DNA of 64,000 nt, from contig JBANAY010000001.1 in assembly GCA_037952775.1 (NCBI GenBank), positions 5,890,001-5,954,000 on the forward strand, given 5' to 3'. This document shows, in pieces, positions 1 through 9,153 of this stretch. The DNA comes from Clonostachys chloroleuca. Taxonomy: Eukaryota > Ascomycota > Sordariomycetes > Hypocreales > Bionectriaceae. Positions within the stretch are counted from its first letter, which is position 1, and each line of letters starts with the position of its first letter. The translations under genes and the position numbers were made by a program. The notes under the pieces were generated by a model. It made no database searches, was not told where the DNA came from, and saw only the letters and a list, made by a program, of their open reading frames with translations.

Positions 1-607
1 AGGAGCTGATCTGAGTCCCGCGATTGCCGATGAGAGTGTGGACCTCATTACCGTTGCCACTGCTGCCCATTGGTTCGACATGGACACATTCTGGCCCAAG
101 GCTTCGCAGGTCCTCAAGCCCGGTGGCAGCGTCGCCATCTGGGTCAATGGGGAAACTCGTGTTCATCCCTCCGTCCCCAATGCGGCTGCTATACAGGCGA
201 CCATAACCCGATATCGTGATGAGCACCTAGCTGGATTCTTGCAAGCAGGCAATGCCATGAGCCAGAACTGCTATGCCACTCTTCCACTCCCCTGGACAAT
301 CGCAAATCCTGTCGCCAAGTTTGAAGAATCTTCCTTCTTCCGTCGAATTTGGAAGAGCGGGGATGAGTTCTTCAAGACTCGAGTGAGCCTCGGCTTGGAT
401 GGCTTCGAAAAGATGCTCAGCACGTTCAGTCCCATCACCCGGTGGCGAGAGGCCCACCCTGATGCTGTGGGAACTGAGAACGACGTGGTCAGGAGGTTTC
501 TCAGAGATGTCAAGCAGCTACAGCATGAGGCTGGCGTGGAGCCCGGTGAGGAGTTGATTTCTCTCGATAGCACTGGCGTCCTCCTTGTTATCAAGAAGAA
601 GCAGTAA
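1..607 (+). CDS. SAM-dependent methyltransferase, 3' part (cut by window edge)
   Basis: The reading frame is open from the left edge (codons start at base 2) to a TAA at 605-607, so only the C-terminal ~201 residues are present. What is visible is the second half of a class I methyltransferase core. A stretch reading VDLITVATAAHWFDMD is followed by FWPKASQVLKPGG, the usual post-motif II/III strand ending in LKPGG. The glycine-rich SAM-binding motif I must lie upstream of the window. The HWFD-x-FW pattern is typical of the yeast TMT1/CRG1 (trans-aconitate methyltransferase-like) group. Substrate cannot be told from the sequence. No intron is needed in the visible part. The protein ends in a lysine-rich KKKQ tail. 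Confidence 0.8.
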   Translation, partial: GADLSPAIADESVDLITVATAAHWFDMDTFWPKASQVLKPGGSVAIWVNGETRVHPSVPNAAAIQATITRYRDEHLAGFLQAGNAMSQNCYATLPLPWTIANPVAKFEESSFFRRIWKSGDEFFKTRVSLGLDGFEKMLSTFSPITRWREAHPDAVGTENDVVRRFLRDVKQLQHEAGVEPGEELISLDSTGVLLVIKKKQ

Positions 608-1230
608 GCTCCGCTGCTGAATATCACCATTTACGTCTGTTTATTTTTTAAATTGAGCTCTCCATATGTTAGAAGAAATTTGAAGAATTATGAATAATAG
701 TTTTCATTTCGTTCTCCATTGTGAATAAGACATCGTCGATATGTGTTCCATTTACCTCACACGGCGCATAATCTTCGAGTCAAAGTGAAATTGAAGACAA
801 ATATTGAAGAGAAATATTTAAGAGGAAAATGGGCATTGAGAGGCAAATCATTATTCTTTCAAAAGCTAAATTCAGTCCGAAAAGTCGCCATGGCTTAGCG
901 CTTTGAAGTTCTGATAGTTCGCACAAGCAACGAGCCGCTCCCCGACCCAACAGCTTTTATTAATACAAGACCAGAAGAGGGCCTCAAACTAAGGAATTGT
1001 ACTAAGTTTTGTGGATTTGAGTTTTTCACATCATTTATTCTTTGGAACAGAGGCGAAATAGTTTTAATCCCAGGCGAACTTTATTTCAATTTGTTGCCCA
1101 AGCATCATGCAAGTTAGAACCTTACGATTTAGACCGAGGCAGACAAAGAGCGCTGTCGCAGAATAAGCCCGCTTCACATTTCTCCTTCCTTTATCTGAAA
1201 CATCATTTATGACTGACGGAGTACACCTCG
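608..1230. other. intergenic, nothing recognised
   Basis: AT-rich spacer between two same-strand genes. It presumably holds the 3' UTR of the methyltransferase and the promoter of the phosphoesterase. I see no RNA gene or repeat. Confidence 0.6.
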
Positions 1231-2190
1231 ATGGATAACTCGGACATAAAAACCAGGTTTCTGATCATATCGGATACCCATGGTGAAGGCCTTCCCATAG
1301 ACTTCAGCCCCGACTTCTACGCCGATGTACTCATTCACTGCCGTGACTTGACAAATCAATCGAAACTGCACGAATTTGAGTCTACTCTCAAGATGATCAG
1401 CAACATCGGGGCGTCCCTTAAGCTCGTGATTCCCGGAAACCACGACTTCACGCTTGACAGGCTAACTTACACCGCACTTCTTCAAAATGGCGATCTAGAG
1501 GCGAAATTGGTCGAGGAGACCTATGGAAAATATGGAAAAGTGGGAGATCTTTTTGCAGCATATCCAGAGATTCAACTTTTGATGGAGGGCACCCACGAAT
1601 TCGACCTGAGTAACGGAGCCCGTCTGTTGCTCTACTCTAGCCCATATACCCCCTCAGAGGGAAACATGGGATTTCAATATTCGCGTGGGGTAGGGCATAG
1701 CTGGGACATAAGAGAAGCGGATGTCGTTATTACGCACGGCCCGCCAGAAGGAGTTCTCGATCGCACCCTCTCAAGAGAGCGGGCTGGATGTCCTCAGCTT
1801 TTTGCCGCGGTGGCTCGCCAACGACCAAAACTGCACTGCTTCGGGCATATCCATGAGGGATGGGGAGCCAAGTTAGTTCATTGGAGGGGGAAAGCGTCAG
1901 AGCATCCGTCTCATTTTACCGACATCGACAACGAAAAGTCGACGTACATCGAGAGTCTGCAGAGTCTTGCAGTTAGAAAATTCGACAACGAGGACACGGC
2001 CAATGCGAAGAAGAAAAGGCTGGAAGAAATGATGTCCCAAGGATTCTGTGATACCAGCCGATGTTCTAGGGATGTGGCCAGCATTCAACAAGGGTCGGAG
2101 ACCCTGTTTGTGAATGCATCCATCCAATCTACCACAGTGGGTGACCCTCAATTGCCGTGGCTGATAAATATCAAGCTGCCACGCATTTGA
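1231..2190 (+). CDS. calcineurin-like metallophosphoesterase
   Basis: Intronless 319-residue protein starting at ATG 1231. The order of metal-binding motifs is that of the metallophosphoesterase superfamily: SDTHG (D15, H17), HCRD (D39), PGNHDF (N70, H71), THGPP (H169) and FGHIHEG (H206, H208). The layout and the HCxDLTN segment resemble the MPPED1/2-like branch. These enzymes hydrolyse phosphodiesters or phosphomonoesters at a two-metal centre; the physiological substrate is unknown. The third motif normally reads HCGD, but here the glycine is Arg38. The metal-bridging Asp39 is kept, so the site may be active but altered. No signal peptide or membrane segment is visible, so it is probably cytosolic. 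The C-terminal ~90 residues after the last motif are charged and not recognised. Confidence 0.85.
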   Translation: MDNSDIKTRFLIISDTHGEGLPIDFSPDFYADVLIHCRDLTNQSKLHEFESTLKMISNIGASLKLVIPGNHDFTLDRLTYTALLQNGDLEAKLVEETYGKYGKVGDLFAAYPEIQLLMEGTHEFDLSNGARLLLYSSPYTPSEGNMGFQYSRGVGHSWDIREADVVITHGPPEGVLDRTLSRERAGCPQLFAAVARQRPKLHCFGHIHEGWGAKLVHWRGKASEHPSHFTDIDNEKSTYIESLQSLAVRKFDNEDTANAKKKRLEEMMSQGFCDTSRCSRDVASIQQGSETLFVNASIQSTTVGDPQLPWLINIKLPRI

Positions 2191-3087
2191 TGTTTCTTCA
2201 ACATTCTTGTTGACTCTAGCAGTCGAGATTAGTATTTATGAAGTGCAATATACTTGGCCCGGACAATTGGCGTAAGTTGGCGAGCGAGCGACTGATACAA
2301 AACATGACTCACCTAAAGCCTCCAGCGTTGGATATCGACACAATATCATAATAATCAACCTGGTAATACAATGTTAAACTCAGTATCGTAGGAAGTTTTA
2401 TTATTTTCTGTTGTCATGTTTAGCACCATAGATAAGTTCAGAATATGAACAGTTTGGAATCGCCCACATTTGCCAGGTGGGTTATGAATCTTACCCTGCG
2501 CGAGAAGGCAGGGTGATGTCTGACTTGGACTCTTCGGACCCGGATTCAAATCCTAGTTGGCGTGTACTGCTAAATGTAGCTGCCTTGCCTCGACCTGACA
2601 CGGCTTACCAGGATATTCGGCTCCGGTACCCCTTGTCTCCAGAACACCAGACATGAAATATGCTTCCACGGCGTGGCTGCTATTGTCCTCCTACACACAG
2701 CAGTATCAATGGGTAAGCCTGTATATCTATCAAAGAAGGAGACATTCGACAAAAGATCATGTTTTTATTGACTGATATGATGATCATCAATGCCGGGTGA
2801 TGGCCAACTCACGCAGCCGGACTGGACTGGGTGCTGCAAGGTAGTGTCTCACGGCTTATCTCACCTGCTTGTCCATTCAGCCAGCTTCAACTCCCACGCT
2901 TCAAACCATAGCCATCAATAGCTAGGCAACAGCAATATCCTAGATCGCCTGTGTCATCTTGAAAAGGGGGAACAAATTGAACGGAGCGTGCGCGACGCTA
3001 CTCTTACTGTCAAGAATAAGTATTTAACTCACCCCGCGATTGCTTTCAGTTCTGCAGGACATCTCCAAGCCAAAGCACCAATCGAAA
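2191..3087. other. intergenic, nothing recognised
   Basis: About 900 bases with no supported gene. It includes the likely promoter of the downstream hydrolase. A GGATTCAAATCC stretch near 2540 resembles a tRNA B-box, but no tRNA fold could be built around it. Confidence 0.5.
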
Positions 3088-4011
3088 ATGGAGACACCAT
3101 CGCAAACAGGAACACTCTTCGCCCTACCAGACAGTCGCGTGCTCTGCTACGGAGTCTACGGCGACCGCAATGCCGACGCGACAGTCTTCTTCCACCATGG
3201 ATTGCCCGGCAGTCTCGTTGAAGCCCTCGGATACGACGAGCCAGCCAAACGCAACGGAATCCGCGTCGTTGCCATTGAACGACCAGGACTCGGTCGCTCG
3301 ACCCACGACCCAAACCGCCGGCTCATCGACTGGCCAGCAGATCTACTAGCCATTGCCGACCATCTCAAGATCGACCGGTTCGCCGTCCTCGGGGTCTCGG
3401 GCGGCGGTCCCTACACGATCGCGTGCCTGCATCAGATCCCGAGGACTCGCTGTGTCGGGGGCGGCGTCGTGGCATCCATGTACCCAATGAAGCTTGGGAT
3501 CGACGGCATGATGCTCCAGAACCGTATCATGCTTGGTCTCGTACCTTGGTCGCCGTGGCTGGTCGAGAAGGGGTTCGAGTACCTGTTTGGCTCGGCCGCG
3601 AGAGACGAGGAGCACCCGGAGAAGCTCGAGAAGATCTTCGACGACAGCTTTCAGAACAAGCCGGGGCCGGACCAAGAGTGCATCTACCACGACGGCGGGA
3701 GGACACGGTCGATGCTGATTGAGGATATGCGGCAAGCGTTACGGCATGGGAGCAAAGGGTCAGCGTGGGAGGCCAAGATTGCGGCAAGCGATTGGGGGTT
3801 CCGGCTCGAGGATGTCAAGGTTGACCCTGGTCAGTTCGTGATTTGGCACGGCAGGTTGGATGTGAACGCTCCTGTCACGATGGCTGAGAAAGCAGCCCAA
3901 TTGATACAAGGGGCGGAAGCAAGGATTTCAGAGGTGGATGGTCACGTAAGTATGACTGTGAGCAAATTGGATGAGGCAATGGAGACAATGAAGCAGATAT
4001 TGTCAAGATAG
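3088..4011 (+). CDS. alpha/beta hydrolase fold protein
   Basis: I place the start at ATG 3088 (context cgaaaATGg); the frame is open further upstream but has no earlier ATG. This gives 307 residues without introns. The alpha/beta-hydrolase signature is complete. HHGLPGS (36-42) forms the oxyanion region. GVSGGGPY carries the nucleophile Ser104 in a G-x-S-x-G elbow. The acid is probably Asp258 in HGRLDVNAP, and the base His286 in VDGHVSM. The product is probably a soluble esterase or epoxide/peptide hydrolase-like enzyme; the substrate is not predictable. A perfect splice donor (GTAAGTAT) overlaps the His286 codon region near 3946. The sequence beyond it reads as a normal C-terminal helix, so I treat it as coding. 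Confidence 0.85.
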   Translation: METPSQTGTLFALPDSRVLCYGVYGDRNADATVFFHHGLPGSLVEALGYDEPAKRNGIRVVAIERPGLGRSTHDPNRRLIDWPADLLAIADHLKIDRFAVLGVSGGGPYTIACLHQIPRTRCVGGGVVASMYPMKLGIDGMMLQNRIMLGLVPWSPWLVEKGFEYLFGSAARDEEHPEKLEKIFDDSFQNKPGPDQECIYHDGGRTRSMLIEDMRQALRHGSKGSAWEAKIAASDWGFRLEDVKVDPGQFVIWHGRLDVNAPVTMAEKAAQLIQGAEARISEVDGHVSMTVSKLDEAMETMKQILSR

Positions 4012-5037
4012 CATCCATGATGAGGGGTTTAGCGAGGAGGACAGCGTGAAATTGATTCCGATTTATTTTTGATCATTCAATTCAGGTTGATTTTCCTAAT
4101 TGGTCGGGCTTTCACTTGTGCAATACTTCTGTAAGAGTACCAGAATTCTTGATATTGGGTCGACATGGCCACACTGTTCACAATCATCACCATCTCAATT
4201 GCGATGATACTCACAGGTCTCCTTACTCACTACAAATACACGTTACACTACAAAATACCAGCACACGAGTAACTCCATTGTGAGAGGATATCATTCTAGT
4301 CACTGATGTACAGCAACTGTATCTTCCTGCTTCCGTGATGCAATCCTAGGATGTAGGGTAGCCATACAAAAGTGCCAATTCAATAGGGGTAAGGATTCAA
4401 CTCCTCGGCACTGTGACGCAGCAAATGTTAGGAAATTGATCAAATCATACCAAAGTCCTTTATAAGGCAATCCTCCTCTGCCCAAACCAAAGGGCATAAC
4501 CTCGACTAGCCGTCCGCTTGTTGACCGCACGGTACCAGCTCCGTCCACTGAATGCCAGCATCGCTGCTACCAAGCGTTAAAAGCTATCCCTCAACTAATA
4601 ATAATATCTCACTTTCAAGGTTTCGATTTTGTCTGGACAGGCCGACGTAGGTGCAGCCAAATCATGGGCCTAGCCAGGGCAGTACAGCCATCTTGCTTCT
4701 CCTCCTCTCTAGGTATCGATACCTGGGACGATTTCCTGCTCGCTTACCGCATCTAGGAAAGCCCGGCGAGGCTGATGCCAATGGCCCACACACATGCGGG
4801 TGTCCATTCAGGTTCGTTATTTATAGAAAAGGCAGCTCTGAGGGATAATCGAGGTGAAACAAGTCTGGGGTGCAGGAGGAAATTCGTCTCAGAAGACTAG
4901 TATGTCACTCAAAATAGAGTTATATTATGTTTATTCCCTAATTGCTCCCAAGTACCGCCTTGGCAGCATTGGGGGTGGGTATACTTAGGCGATGTTGCAT
5001 CCAAGCCAACGCTGACAGATGAATGTATTCTGAACAC
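4012..5037. other. intergenic, nothing recognised
   Basis: No supported gene. Short open frames here lack family motifs and appropriate start contexts. The stretch ends at the target-site duplication of the solo LTR. Confidence 0.5.
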
Positions 5038-5042
5038 AAGAC
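5038..5042. repeat. target-site duplication AAGAC (left copy)
   Basis: AAGAC directly precedes the LTR and is repeated exactly at 5571-5575 right after it. A 5-bp duplication is the usual footprint of LTR-retrotransposon integrase. Confidence 0.85.
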
Positions 5043-5570
5043 TGTTGGTACCAAGCGGGCGATAGAGAGATATCGTCAACTACCGAGATAATCTATGAAG
5101 ATTGAAGCCCGCAGCCCAGCCTGTTCGAACGCACATACAATTCACTAGTAAATACAATCAGGAATTCCGTGGAAGCCGGACCGGCCGCGAATGCAGAAAT
5201 AAGGTTCAATAACCAGGAGGGCCGGTATGAACTATCGCGAACTAAGGCTCTGACGATCAAACCTAATACCGAGCTATCGGCGCGGTCCCGATAGCCCGAA
5301 GAGCGTTCTGATCCTATCAAACGCGCACGTTGAAGGAAGATCATGAACTCGGCCTTATGGATATGAAGATCCCTAGTAATTCATATACTAAAAGGATGCT
5401 TGAATAACCTCATAAGACCGAGACCGGGCTACTCTCACGAGAATACGAACAAGGGATTCCCGAGGATATAAGGGGCCACGGATCCCCTCTGTAATTACTA
5501 GTTAGAATCAACAGTCTCAATATATCCCTTTTACCTGTATAACTGGAAGCTGTTGGTGGTGACACCAACA
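5043..5570 (+). mobile_element. solo LTR of an LTR retrotransposon
   Basis: This 528-bp element begins TGTTGGTACC and ends GACACCAACA, so it has the TG...CA ends of LTRs with 6-bp perfect inverted termini (TGTTGG / CCAACA). It is flanked by identical 5-bp duplications, AAGAC. There is no gag-pol sequence on either side, so it is a solo LTR, the usual product of recombination between the two LTRs of a full element. A TATAAG box lies at about 5467 on the plus strand, which suggests plus orientation. Termini and duplication still match perfectly, so insertion is fairly recent. I cannot tell copia from gypsy ancestry from the LTR alone. Confidence 0.88.
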
Positions 5571-5575
5571 AAGAC
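5571..5575. repeat. target-site duplication AAGAC (right copy)
   Basis: Exact copy of the AAGAC at 5038-5042, abutting the LTR 3' end. Confidence 0.85.
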
Positions 5576-7628
5576 AAAGGAGGCCTTCCTTGGACACACA
5601 CAGAGCCGCTTCATCTACCCACTAAAAGTCAGCATATTGAGAAGTGCTTCAGTTTGACCAAGATTAGAAGTAGTTTGCATCTAAGTCAGACGAATACGGA
5701 TCGAATGGGCGCCGTGAACACTAGCGAACCTTTTGCTTAGCTTTGCTAATGCGAAGATCTTGACGCTGTTTGAACCACTCAAAATAAAAAGCCCCTAATC
5801 TTAGTGCACTCGTAGCGTCATGTTCTGCTCACTCTTCCCGTCTCATGGGCAGAGAACCTCTATGGTGTGCTGAGAGACTTAACCCTGTGCGGTCATCTGG
5901 AGCAGATCCCTGGACGGACCAGCCACATATCATTTCTTGTTATTCATCAACAAAAACAAAAGCGAGGCCGTAAATCGCGATTGACGGGTAAATTGTTGCC
6001 AGGGCTTACAAGGGCTGATTGCGCAAGCCGTGGGGCCACACGAGGTAAAAATAGGAGGCGGACCATATGGAGGCGCCTGCAGATGCAGCTTACTTTATCA
6101 ATCATGCATGTGGCACACCACCCGTCTGACCAAAGGCCTTGAAATCTTTACGTGAAACAGGCAGGATGTCGACGTGGCGTGGAGCCGAAGAAGCCGCTGT
6201 GCTGTGCCTCAATAACGCCCAACCAACTCGAGGTCAGCTGTGATGAGCACATACTAGATTAGCATTTGTTGGTGTTGTGGCTGACCCCTGGAAACCGACA
6301 AAGGTAGCTCGAATCATCAAACAGCCCCAGAGGTGCTAAACCTTGTTGACCTCCTGTTCTGTGCCGTTGGTCGGCAGCTGGGGCCATGTAGGATCGCGGC
6401 ACGACTGAGCAGCGGTGCCGACGCGCGCGCTCAAGCCAGCCAGCAAAGTCCCCAAAAGTCTCCGGAAGTCTCCAAAATCTCATGATATTTCGCGTTTCTT
6501 GTGCAAGCTCGATGGATGGGGATCCGGGACGAGTCCAGTGTGCATTGGCCTGATCCCCCTTTTTCGGGGCCAGGCCGCGTAGGTAGACCGCCATGAAACG
6601 AACAATCTTAAAATACACTCAGTGACAATGACATCAAGCTCGGTGATGGCGCTGGTGAGGGATCTCCTTATGAGAGAGCCCACTAATAATCCTTAGCCAA
6701 TGGGCCTCTCGGTAGAAGAGGTAAACTTCGGTCCCGATTGCCGCTACCAAGCTTTCACTAAGACCTAAAGCCTTATTGAAATAGGGACTTTGGACAGTAA
6801 GCCAAGACTGGGATTTGCCTCCCCCAGGTGGACGCACCGCGCGCTGATTTGAGACGCCATGCTAGCAGTTGGGCTGGCCGGGGATGAATCCTTCACAGAT
6901 GAGATGGGTGCTGATTTGGGTTCGGTTACAACTTACTTACACGTTGATTAGTGGGCGGGGCGCACGTAATTTTCGGGATCTGCCACAGCGGCCCCCTGTT
7001 CGAGCAACGTGCGTTGCTGTAGGGCGGAGGCCTGGGCAGTTGGATGTGAAGGAAATCGCCACAGAACAGTAAGAATAGCACCTGATTGCGTTCATTCTGG
7101 GAGATTTGGGCGGCGAAATGAGCGGGAGAATACTCAATTCCATCCTCCGATCCTGGTCGCTGCTCACGCACCATTTGGTGTATCGAAGACCGCAGTGTTG
7201 CTTCTAGTGTCCGGGATTCAGTGTTTCTTCGAACTTGATGGAGACTCGATCAAGTTCGAACCCTAACGGCCTCTAACAGCTCCTGCAGTACGATCGGCAT
7301 CTAAAAAAAGCCACACGACCATCCCCAAAAACTCCAGGTGCAAGTGTGTCAGTGATGACCATCACATCATAGCATGGAAGTGATGCCACAAATGGCAAAT
7401 TACTCATATCTCTGCAGCTGAAACAGACAATGTCTGATGTCGTCCACACGGAATGGAGGGTGGGTGACACTTCGGCTCAGAGTTGGAGGTGCCCCTCCGT
7501 AGTGCGTCCCGAGAAGGATTCTCGCGTCGATACCCCACGGTCGTCTTGGTGAGAGAGGTGATGGAGTGAGAGCAAGCACAGCCTACACACACCCTGGTAC
7601 AGTATCACTTGGTGTTAGGTCGGAGCTC
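5576..7628. other. intergenic, no gene recognised
   Basis: About 2 kb with no supported gene. The right end is presumably the promoter of the Gly/Arg-rich secreted protein. Several short open frames near 6259-6840 and 6869-7270 show no recognisable domain and overlap each other on both strands. Confidence 0.5.
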
Positions 7629-7636
7629 TATATAAG
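7629..7636 (+). promoter_or_regulatory. TATA box and pyrimidine tract of the Gly/Arg-rich secreted protein gene
   Basis: TATATAAG lies 261 bases before the start codon. It is followed at about 7705-7790 by a long C/T-rich tract (runs of CTTTTTTCC). A strong TATA plus pyrimidine tract is common in highly expressed fungal genes, so abundant transcription is likely. This is an inference. Confidence 0.6.
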
Positions 7637-7896
7637 ATCAAGACATCTTCTCTCTGCTCCCTCTCGATCAATCCATTCAACTCAATCCAAGCAAACAACA
7701 AAGCGACAGTTCCTTTTTTCGAACTCTAGCTTTTCCTTTTTTTCCTTTTTCCTTTTCGTCTCCGTCTCCTTTTTTTCTTTCGTCCATTCGAATCCAGATA
7801 CCAATATCAGCTTCCTACTTGCCAACTTGTTTTATCCTTCCAAGTGTACAAATACCACATACCCAGATCTTATACACAAAAGCCTAGATCTTCACA

Positions 7897-9153
7897 ATGG
7901 TTTCCACCAAGCAACTCTCCCTGGCCGCGGCCGCAGCCCTCCTCTCCTTTTCCAACAAGGCCCTGGCCGAGTCCACCGAGGGCACTACCGACTTCGCCGT
8001 CCGAGCTGAGGGTGCCGATGGCGGCGCCGTCCAGGACTTTGTCCTCCGATCCGTCGACGAGGAGACCCTCATTGCTCGCGATGTCGAGGAGCTTGAGGAG
8101 CGTGACGATGAGGAGCTAGAGGAGCGTGATGTAGATGAGCTCGATGAGCGTAACTTTGACGAGGAGCTTGAAGTCCGTCGCTACGGCGGTGGTGGTGGCC
8201 GTGGAGGTGGCCGCGGCCATGGCGGTGGTCGCCACAGCCGTGATCTTGATGAAGAGCTCGAGGTCCGTAGCCCTCGTCGTGGCGGCGGCGGCTTCGGCGG
8301 CCGTGGAGGTGGCCGTGGCCATGGCGGTGGTCGCCACAGCCGTGATCTTGATGAAGAGCTTGAGGTCCGTAGCCCCCGCCGCGGCGGCGGTGGCTTTGGA
8401 GGCCGTGGTGGCTTTGGTGGCCGAGGAGGTGGTCGTGGAGGTGGCCGTCACTCTCGTGACCTCGAAGAGGAGCTCGAGGTCCGTCGCTACGGCGGAGGTG
8501 GCCATGGAGGCGGCCGTGGCCATGGTGGCGGTCGCCACGCTCGCGACCTTGACGAGCTTGAGGAGCGTGACTTCGATGAGGAGCTCGAGGTCCGTAGCCC
8601 TCGTCGTGGTGGCGGCGGCTTCGGCGGCCGTGGAGGTGGCCGTGGCCATGGCGGTGGTCGCCACAGCCGTGATCTTGATGAAGAGCTTGAGGTCCGTAGC
8701 CCTCGTCGTGGCGGCGGCGGCTTTGGCGGACGCGGAGGTGGTCGTGGAGGCGGCCGTCACTCTCGTGACCTCGATGAGGAGCTTGAGGTCCGTAGCCCCC
8801 GCCGTGGCGGCGGTGGTGGTCGCGGCTTTGGCAGTGGCCGTGGAGGTGGCCGTGGTAGCCGTCACAGTCGTGACATCGATGAGCGTGACATTGATGAGGA
8901 GCTTGAGGTTCGTCGCTACGGCGGTGGTGGTGGCCGTGGAGGTGGCCGCGGCCATGGCGGTGGTCGCCATAGCCGTGACCTTTACGAGATCGAGGAGCGC
9001 GACTTCGACGAGGAGCTTGATATCCGTGACCTTCTTGAGCCTGAGCTCGAGACTCGCAGCCGCAAGCGCAAGGGTGGCAAGGGCAAGGGCAAGAAGCGTG
9101 GTGGTCGGCGCCACAAGAAGCCCGCTGCCGAGGCTACTGAATCCTCGGAGTAA
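7897..9153 (+). CDS. secreted Gly/Arg/His-rich repeat protein, candidate kexin-processed precursor
   Basis: Intronless 418-residue protein from ATG 7897. Residues 1-24 form a clear signal peptide ending ALA. A ~60-residue acidic leader follows (EELEERDDEELEERD). Residues 86-360 hold eight imperfect modules of 29-42 residues. Each has an acidic part (DLDEELEVR), a dibasic site (SPRR in five modules, VRRY in three) and a Gly/Arg/His-rich part (GGGGFGGRGGG...GHGGGRHSR). The tail is strongly basic (SRKRKGGKGKGKKRGG). RR and KR are cleavage sites for the Golgi protease kexin, so the protein could be cut into a family of similar basic peptides, as in KEX2-processed repeat proteins and dikaritin precursors. 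I do not recognise a named family. It could instead act intact as a wall-associated glycine-rich protein. Confidence 0.8.
   Translation: MVSTKQLSLAAAAALLSFSNKALAESTEGTTDFAVRAEGADGGAVQDFVLRSVDEETLIARDVEELEERDDEELEERDVDELDERNFDEELEVRRYGGGGGRGGGRGHGGGRHSRDLDEELEVRSPRRGGGGFGGRGGGRGHGGGRHSRDLDEELEVRSPRRGGGGFGGRGGFGGRGGGRGGGRHSRDLEEELEVRRYGGGGHGGGRGHGGGRHARDLDELEERDFDEELEVRSPRRGGGGFGGRGGGRGHGGGRHSRDLDEELEVRSPRRGGGGFGGRGGGRGGGRHSRDLDEELEVRSPRRGGGGGRGFGSGRGGGRGSRHSRDIDERDIDEELEVRRYGGGGGRGGGRGHGGGRHSRDLYEIEERDFDEELDIRDLLEPELETRSRKRKGGKGKGKKRGGRRHKKPAAEATESSE
8152..8976 (+). repeat. eight in-frame tandem coding modules
   Basis: Tandem repeats within the secreted protein gene. Units such as 8242-8343 are 102 bp (34 codons); lengths vary by whole codons so the frame is kept. 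Modules 1, 4 and 8 are of the RRYGGGG type, the others of the SPRRGGGG type. Some modules differ almost only at silent third positions, which points to duplication or gene conversion. Because G/C-rich codons dominate, the opposite strand is also open over about 1 kb; that is a composition artefact. Confidence 0.9.

Noticed and set aside
2500..2575. possible tRNA (GGATTCAAATCC)
   Set aside because: T stem does not pair and no A-box or acceptor partner is present.
8116..9114. 332-codon open frame on the minus strand, and a 345-codon frame on the plus strand, within the Gly/Arg repeat gene
   Set aside because: They are by-products of GC-rich, stop-poor repeat codons (Ala/Thr/Val-rich translations). 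The +1 frame has the signal peptide, promoter and sensible composition.
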